From NCBI GenBank assembly GCA_963579025.1, contig CAUZFZ010000027.1, positions 1 through 64,000 on the forward strand: a stretch of DNA of 64,000 nucleotides, given 5' to 3'. The number at the start of each line of letters is the position of its first letter. The stretch's first letter is position 1. This document shows positions 62,301 through 64,000 of this stretch, piece after piece. Below the pieces are notes generated by a model that was given only the letters and a program-made list of their open reading frames with translations, made no database searches and was not told the DNA's origin. The position numbers and the translations under genes are program-made. Source of the DNA: CAUZFZ01 sp963579025 (GTDB lineage: Bacteria; Planctomycetota; Planctomycetia; Planctomycetales; Planctomycetaceae).

Positions 62301-64000
62301 AACGGTGTCACTCTGCAAATTCGCGGTCACAATGTCTGCAATTCCATCGTTGTCCACGTCACCCACGGAAACTGAAAATGCACTACCACCAGTGGGAAAA
62401 TTGCGGGGCGCTTGAAATGTGCCGTCCCCGTTTCCATTAAGTACACTGACGTTTTCGCTGCTGGAGTTCGCAGCAATAATGTCATCAATGCCGTCTCCCG
62501 TCACTTCACTAACCGTCAGCGAAAATGCACTGCCGCCCGCGGCAAACGTCTGCGGTGACTGGAAGACGCCATTGCCGTTGCCCTTCAGTACACTTACGGA
62601 ATCGCCTGATATTGTTGCAATAATGTCGTCGATGCCGTCGCCGCTAACGTCGCCGACAAACAAAGAGGAAGGCGAGGAACCCACTACGAAGTTCTGCCTT
62701 GCCTGAAACGTGCCATCGCCGTTTCCTCTCAACACGCTTACATTATCACTGCCGGAATTCGCCGTAATGATGTCATCAATTCCGTCACCGCTCACGTCTC
62801 CGACGAACAACGAAGCAGGACGGTCTTCCGCGGCGAACGTCTGGGCCGACGTGAAAGTTCCATCCGCCACTCGTATGTTGGTCAGTTCGCCGGTCGCCGG
62901 GTCGAATTCACGAATTCCTGCCTGGCTCTGTATGACCAGACGTGAACCGGACTCGAATAACTCCTGGGGCTCGTCAGCCAACAAATCTGTAAAGAATTGT
63001 GCCCGAACACGAACCCCTGCGTTTGCCGACAACGACCACAGCGTCAGTTCTCCCGTCTGTGAGTTGGACGTAATCCAGTATGTCTCGCCAAATGCCTCTC
63101 CAAATAGGATGGGATGCCCCCGCAGTGGCACTGACTCGATCGCACCAAACGGTGTTGCTGTGGAGAACAGGCGCGGTCCGTTGCCAATCAGCACGCTTAC
63201 GTTATCACCATCAGAATTTGCAGTTACGATGTCGTCGATTCCATCGCCGCTGACGTCCCTCACGGAGACGAAAGTAGGCGCGTCTCCCACCGCGAAACTT
63301 TGTGGCAGCTGAAACGTACCGTCCCCGTTGCCCTTGAGCACATTAACGCTGTCACTTCCACGATCTGCAGTCACGATGTCATCAATTCCGTCGCCGCTGA
63401 CATCTCCGACGGACACGGATCGGAGATCATTTCCCGTAGCGACACGCTGTGCCGTCTGAAACGTGCCGTCACCGTTGCCTCTCAGAACGCTGACGGCGCT
63501 GATTGAGTCGTCGAATGTGCCCGCACTGGCAACTACGATGTCGTCGATTCCGTCGCCGCCTATGTCGCTAAGTTCCACCGAATAAGGTCTGTCTCCTGCT
63601 GCAAAGGACCGGGGAGTTTGAAACGTTCCGTCGCCGTTGCCTTCAAGCACGCTGACGTCACCGCTGGGACCGAATGTAATCCCCGCGTTGGCGGAGACAA
63701 TGTCGTCAATTCCGTCGCCGCTAACGTCGCCAACGGACAAGGACGTAGGACGAACTCCAGCGGCAAAATTCTGCGCCGTCTGAAATGTGCCATCACCGTT
63801 GCCCAAAAGTACCGTCACGTTGTTGCTGCCGGAGTTTGCAGTGACGATGTCATCGAAGCCGTCACCGTCGACGTCGTCAACACTCACGAACTGAGGACGA
63901 TCTCCAACACTGAAACTCTGCGCAGCCTGGAAAGTTCCGTCTCCATTGCCTGGGAGGACGCTTACGTTATTGCTGTCGTAATTGGCAGTAATGATCTCCT
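53358..64000 (-). CDS. Giant secreted multidomain protein with VCBS arrays, Calx-beta, RTX, dockerin-like and metzincin end (5' partial)
   Basis: The frame is open through the right edge (it reads EIITANYDSNNVSVLPGNGD before the internal GTG at 63887), so more than 3540 residues are visible and the N-terminus is missing. Three VCBS/FG-GAP arrays (about 63190-64000, 61845-62870 and 58800-59825; six, seven and seven units of about 49 residues, VSLGDVNGDGVLDVVTAN) alternate with another propeller-like sequence (ELFLLEPATGTVRAVRAGQE). SdrD_B modules (about 60780-61010, 57890-58540), a further FG-GAP region, three Calx-beta domains (55700-56590), about seven RTX-type repeats (54670-54990), a cohesin-like sandwich (54180-54600), a dockerin-like pair (53940-54115) and HELGHYAGWGHD with a Met-turn (53460-53525) follow. 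The last 130 residues are nearly identical to those of the downstream paralogue. Confidence 0.92.
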   Translation of the reverse strand, partial: EIITANYDSNNVSVLPGNGDGTFQAAQSFSVGDRPQFVSVDDVDGDGFDDIVTANSGSNNVTVLLGNGDGTFQTAQNFAAGVRPTSLSVGDVSGDGIDDIVSANAGITFGPSGDVSVLEGNGDGTFQTPRSFAAGDRPYSVELSDIGGDGIDDIVVASAGTFDDSISAVSVLRGNGDGTFQTAQRVATGNDLRSVSVGDVSGDGIDDIVTADRGSDSVNVLKGNGDGTFQLPQSFAVGDAPTFVSVRDVSGDGIDDIVTANSDGDNVSVLIGNGPRLFSTATPFGAIESVPLRGHPILFGEAFGETYWITSNSQTGELTLWSLSANAGVRVRAQFFTDLLADEPQELFESGSRLVIQSQAGIREFDPATGELTNIRVADGTFTSAQTFAAEDRPASLFVGDVSGDGIDDIITANSGSDNVSVLRGNGDGTFQARQNFVVGSSPSSLFVGDVSGDGIDDIIATISGDSVSVLKGNGNGVFQSPQTFAAGGSAFSLTVSEVTGDGIDDIIAANSSSENVSVLNGNGDGTFQAPRNFPTGGSAFSVSVGDVDNDGIADIVTANLQSDTVSVLRGNGDGTFQTPQDFDAIGGPFAVTLNDINGDGVTDIVTANEYSNEVSVLLGDGDGTFQAATNYLTGNSPNSVSVTDVSGDGFPDIVTANRGSDNVSVLKGNGDGTFQPAQNLDAGDSPQSVFVADVDDDGIEDIISANANSDDVSVLSGRSSVINVLAFADTTVFGNSIALQVRESGATDFQALGVNEVGSAFGALRRRDYDFVQLDTFEDKLLALVRLKNTTSRLGEVQLLLIDTPEFEDGTGDALPVDAENLTLSSSFRVSASDDDVLFVSGDRIYLTAEIAGAGIGSELLTFDRQNGLRLVADLLPGSAGSDVRDFIAVGDDVYFTALSSRVDNNTQQPVLRRELFLLEPATGTVRAVRAGQEVTGGPSLIGSTLFFNSQLDSGSPNVLLSYDATQDGVPSIGAFDPVTGNVTGAVFLDRNSDGRRNVGEPGRAGVTLFVDVNDNGRREESEPSAVTRLDDPATTKDETGQYEFFGLPAGEVRIREVAQAGFDQTFPLQVLPTAPELTLLDSATPDGGNPGLGLPSVVGGNVVFVDQTNAPNSQLVVNGEAVELTIPDEAVAIQSIGTAHAQDGSSIVFTATLTDGRELVLERDSRGDISVVVDTGQAIISQPIGGVPSSTDLTDIEDGRNGGFDSLSVSDGSIGFLAQADGSVAQYYLGGVSGGRFAEFVNGQTILDGDNEILVDRVVEGTGLILSGADLFLDKATLDTRVGGNTGWRITTRSGDEILPLTFYDRIYDVSISGLSAAFRASDVTGEESIFLAQVGNGVTRLSGLTTPIPDGSGTISVIGSASGEPVLPSVAFDGQKTVFIGGGDKPAGVRPGSVSLRDLTGDGVLDMVIGNDFDVSVLIGNGDGTLQTAVNYGVINLSARAVFAFGPSRSIALDDINGDGFDDIVTASRFTNSVSVLAGNGDGSFQTAANFAVGIGLSSVSVGDVTGDGIPDIVTPNEFSSSVSVLVGNGDGSFQTALNLATGSTPVSVSLGDVTGDGILDIAIANQDSNSVSVLAANGDGTFPTVQNFSVGSFPVSVSLGDVNGDGVLDVVTANLTDNSVSVLTGNGDGTFQTEQNFVVGSSPVSVSLGDVNSDGVLDAVTANTTGNDVSVLTGNGDGTFQTVRNFAVGSSPVSVSLGDLTGDGVLDIVTANFNSDNVSVLTGNGDGGYRLFPSQLGLYAQIGEEDALRKIVDRTDFQNQTDFPGQVLTDLAISHDAISGDSIVFRATFSGGAEAIYRARLESEPVASVNVIAGQTVSDVLFGSIAQSGTIRGVSFTDADLDGVFNAGDSVNEGRTVFLDENLNGVFDSETEISDVTDANGEFVFSDLVSERTYVFRESLPNGKAATFPRTLTEATIRLAAAGSVEFNIGSVDASALGESADGIVRGVIFNDVDGNGVQDSVASEPGIGGLRVFVDKNDDGILNGGERSSVTAPDGSYTINQLRGDTHSVRVELPAGTQQTNAPGNRFTTTQRLSTSDGAIDTALIDLDGDGDLDLATTLINVALVQLFFNDGDGNFVGDERDRIELDTEASFVSPLRLAGAGEPSALVSGFRFDPRVGITTRQPDGSFATDLLVDFDDFASGGVLESVGTTSFAWRDVATGDFNGDGFEDLAIVADVAPAPQRSTVAIFDGSASGAFTHRQTIFLSESSGSVTSVAAGRLTSDGTVQLVAGGTLSSGQGAVTVLNNTSSTAASSFAARAPIATGGRGVSSVTVGDLDGDGFSEIVGTHVLSGSVFVIDQPEGTFGTARTFATGVGPTDTSLSDVDQDGDLDVLFTQTGTVFGANADLRRFGILRNEGDQNGDGAADFQPADTSGVAVLPDGSIGNSLVIGQLNDDDGDGVVDDRDVPDVVVSVSLGPGFQLTSIPAANTVNVRLNSIVPGALRVDLPTGNRIASGLNFGLRDTLTLTFDAASVSENGGASTGTVTRSSSDTSSALVVDLLNSNAGDLTVPARVTIDEGASFATFSVTGRDNSVVDGASVVGISASASGLAGAEADITVTDDDVSTLSLTVSPGSLSENGGSVTGTVSRNTADVSSELVVSLLSANPGEATVLSSVTIAEGETSQEFTISGVNEEIADGTQSVPITAAATDFVAGSVSVDVTDDDVATLIVSIADASVLESNGKSTVTVSRNTADVSTDLLVTLTSSKVDELSVPATVRIPAGQSSLAFEAVGVDEAISDGTQTVVVTAAATGFVSGSDSVDVIGDTTGNEVGVALPSAGGRFEVLRDGDDLLVRIEGGAELFRAVAETVSLLTVTGSSSADTVTVLNAGTAVTTPLNLKGSGGADRLDAGAAAGRVTVDGGAGNDVLVEGLNVDVLNGGDGTDTLIITVRANEDLTLGDGQLQNGTTNTVLSVELAVINGDSGDNFIVAVDFNGATTVLAGSGDDTVLGSKGPDSIEGGDGLDQLQGFAGNDTALGQGGDDIILGGNGLDSLVGGAGNDLIEGQSDDDVVLGGLGADLLFGGDGNDHLESEEGADTFHGGNGNDTIFGGAENDELFGDAGDDELHGEGGDDLVDGGEGDDIVLGDSGADSLIGGAGEDVLDGGDGHDVVETGSNNTVNGVAVSVEVRTVITATGADTVAVLPANERYLDEWDEFFVEVWVAEPPGSSVGTVTVDVPFDAQRSQASENSIVFGSSFTSTSLVGVDNTNGRVRGLQGTLSGTATGNGQFNLLARIGFDPRSSFDLPNNQVARYILPQTDTAVSVANTAVTLNDASEADSVFRAPVVTNIWPVMYDLDDSGRIGFGDVARFAEAFGVSTATNNETFSRDFSRDGVVDFGDVALFAQNFGRSRTSVGRQSYATNFPNAWEPEALLAGIDASDSEASADTPSSPVTQQIVRELQDATVDRFQDAGLNPTELDNLRSVEIQVQDLPDGYLGLVADDAIIIDIDASGVGWFIDDTSRDDLEFAMLEQSGVAVASRASSRFDLLSVIAHELGHYAGWGHDDDGLMSERLNPGERRLPQSADTDDQFTAFSNLDELLGLS
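58800..59825 (-). repeat. 147 bp tandem repeats in VCBS array C
   Basis: Seven units encode 49-residue VCBS/FG-GAP repeats. The period is exactly 147 bases: GTGCCGTCTCC starts at 58951 and again at 59098, and GTGCCGTCACC at 59245. The last three or four units are much more alike at DNA level (CCCCCAGTGACACCGA and CATTTCCTGTTAGCAC repeat unchanged) than units of the other two arrays, which points to recent duplication or gene conversion. Confidence 0.8.

Overview
The window reads as chromosomal DNA of a planctomycete (phylum Planctomycetota, class Planctomycetia likely). Supporting signs are a secreted DUF1549/DUF1553 protein with a CxxCH haem motif, a DUF1080 sugar-hydrolase-like protein, a Tat-exported Gfo/Idh oxidoreductase, a DUF885 peptidase, cysteine-rich lipoproteins, a MoxR/DUF58 operon, and giant multidomain proteins with dockerin-like ends, one of which carries a planctomycete-type LEPxxxLSA leader. 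Base composition is GC-rich, many genes lack clear Shine-Dalgarno sites, and several start with GTG or TTG. Genus cannot be fixed from the sequence alone.

Layout. 1-9.9 kb: the end of a leucine-rich-repeat/membrane protein, a large unknown membrane protein, a DUF885 peptidase, a LamG-like secreted protein, an ApbE-type flavin transferase and an expanded DoxX protein. 10-16.4 kb: a Tat-exported oxidoreductase, an MFS transporter, a Cys/Gly-rich lipoprotein, a metal ABC permease fused to a DtxR-type regulator, a truncated PQQ-propeller relic and an SRPBCC protein. 16.5-23.7 kb: DUF1549/DUF1553 protein, then an iron group (bfr, convergent bfd, a Fur-box-like palindrome and an A-type Fe-S carrier), an isopropylmalate/isocitrate-type dehydrogenase, hisH and an unknown protein. 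24-34.4 kb: a PQQ-propeller protein, a secreted alpha/beta hydrolase and a tightly coupled five-gene minus-strand operon (DUF4129-like, DUF4350-like, MoxR, DUF58, membrane protein). 34.4-36.5 kb: a decayed accessory strip with short direct repeats, small membrane ORFs, a HEAT fragment, a SEFIR (TIR-like) domain without a usable start and a TPR relic carrying a nested palindrome. 36.5-43.6 kb: FAD dehydrogenase, lipoprotein, HExxH protein, serC, NAD-dependent epimerase and DUF1080 protein.

43.9-64 kb holds two giant genes in tandem on the minus strand. The downstream one (3061 aa) starts with a complete subtilase domain and runs through beta-helix, SdrD_B, FG-GAP and Ig-like modules. The upstream one (more than 3540 aa visible, 5' end outside the window) consists of three VCBS/FG-GAP repeat arrays interleaved with another propeller-like protein, SdrD_B and three Calx-beta modules. 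Both end in the same block: RTX-type Ca-binding repeats, a cohesin-like sandwich, a two-loop dockerin-like segment and a metzincin-type metalloprotease motif (HExxHxxGxxH plus a Met-turn). Even the DNA downstream of the two stop codons is homologous, so the pair arose by duplication of the 3' part.

At small scale the window is rich in dispersed non-coding elements: a 127/132 bp MITE-like element with 17 bp perfect terminal inverted repeats (two copies), a 62 bp element of which one copy supplies the last codons of a gene, nested palindromes in several gaps, and a 160 bp inverted-repeat element inside the MoxR operon. No rRNA, tRNA or CRISPR array was seen.
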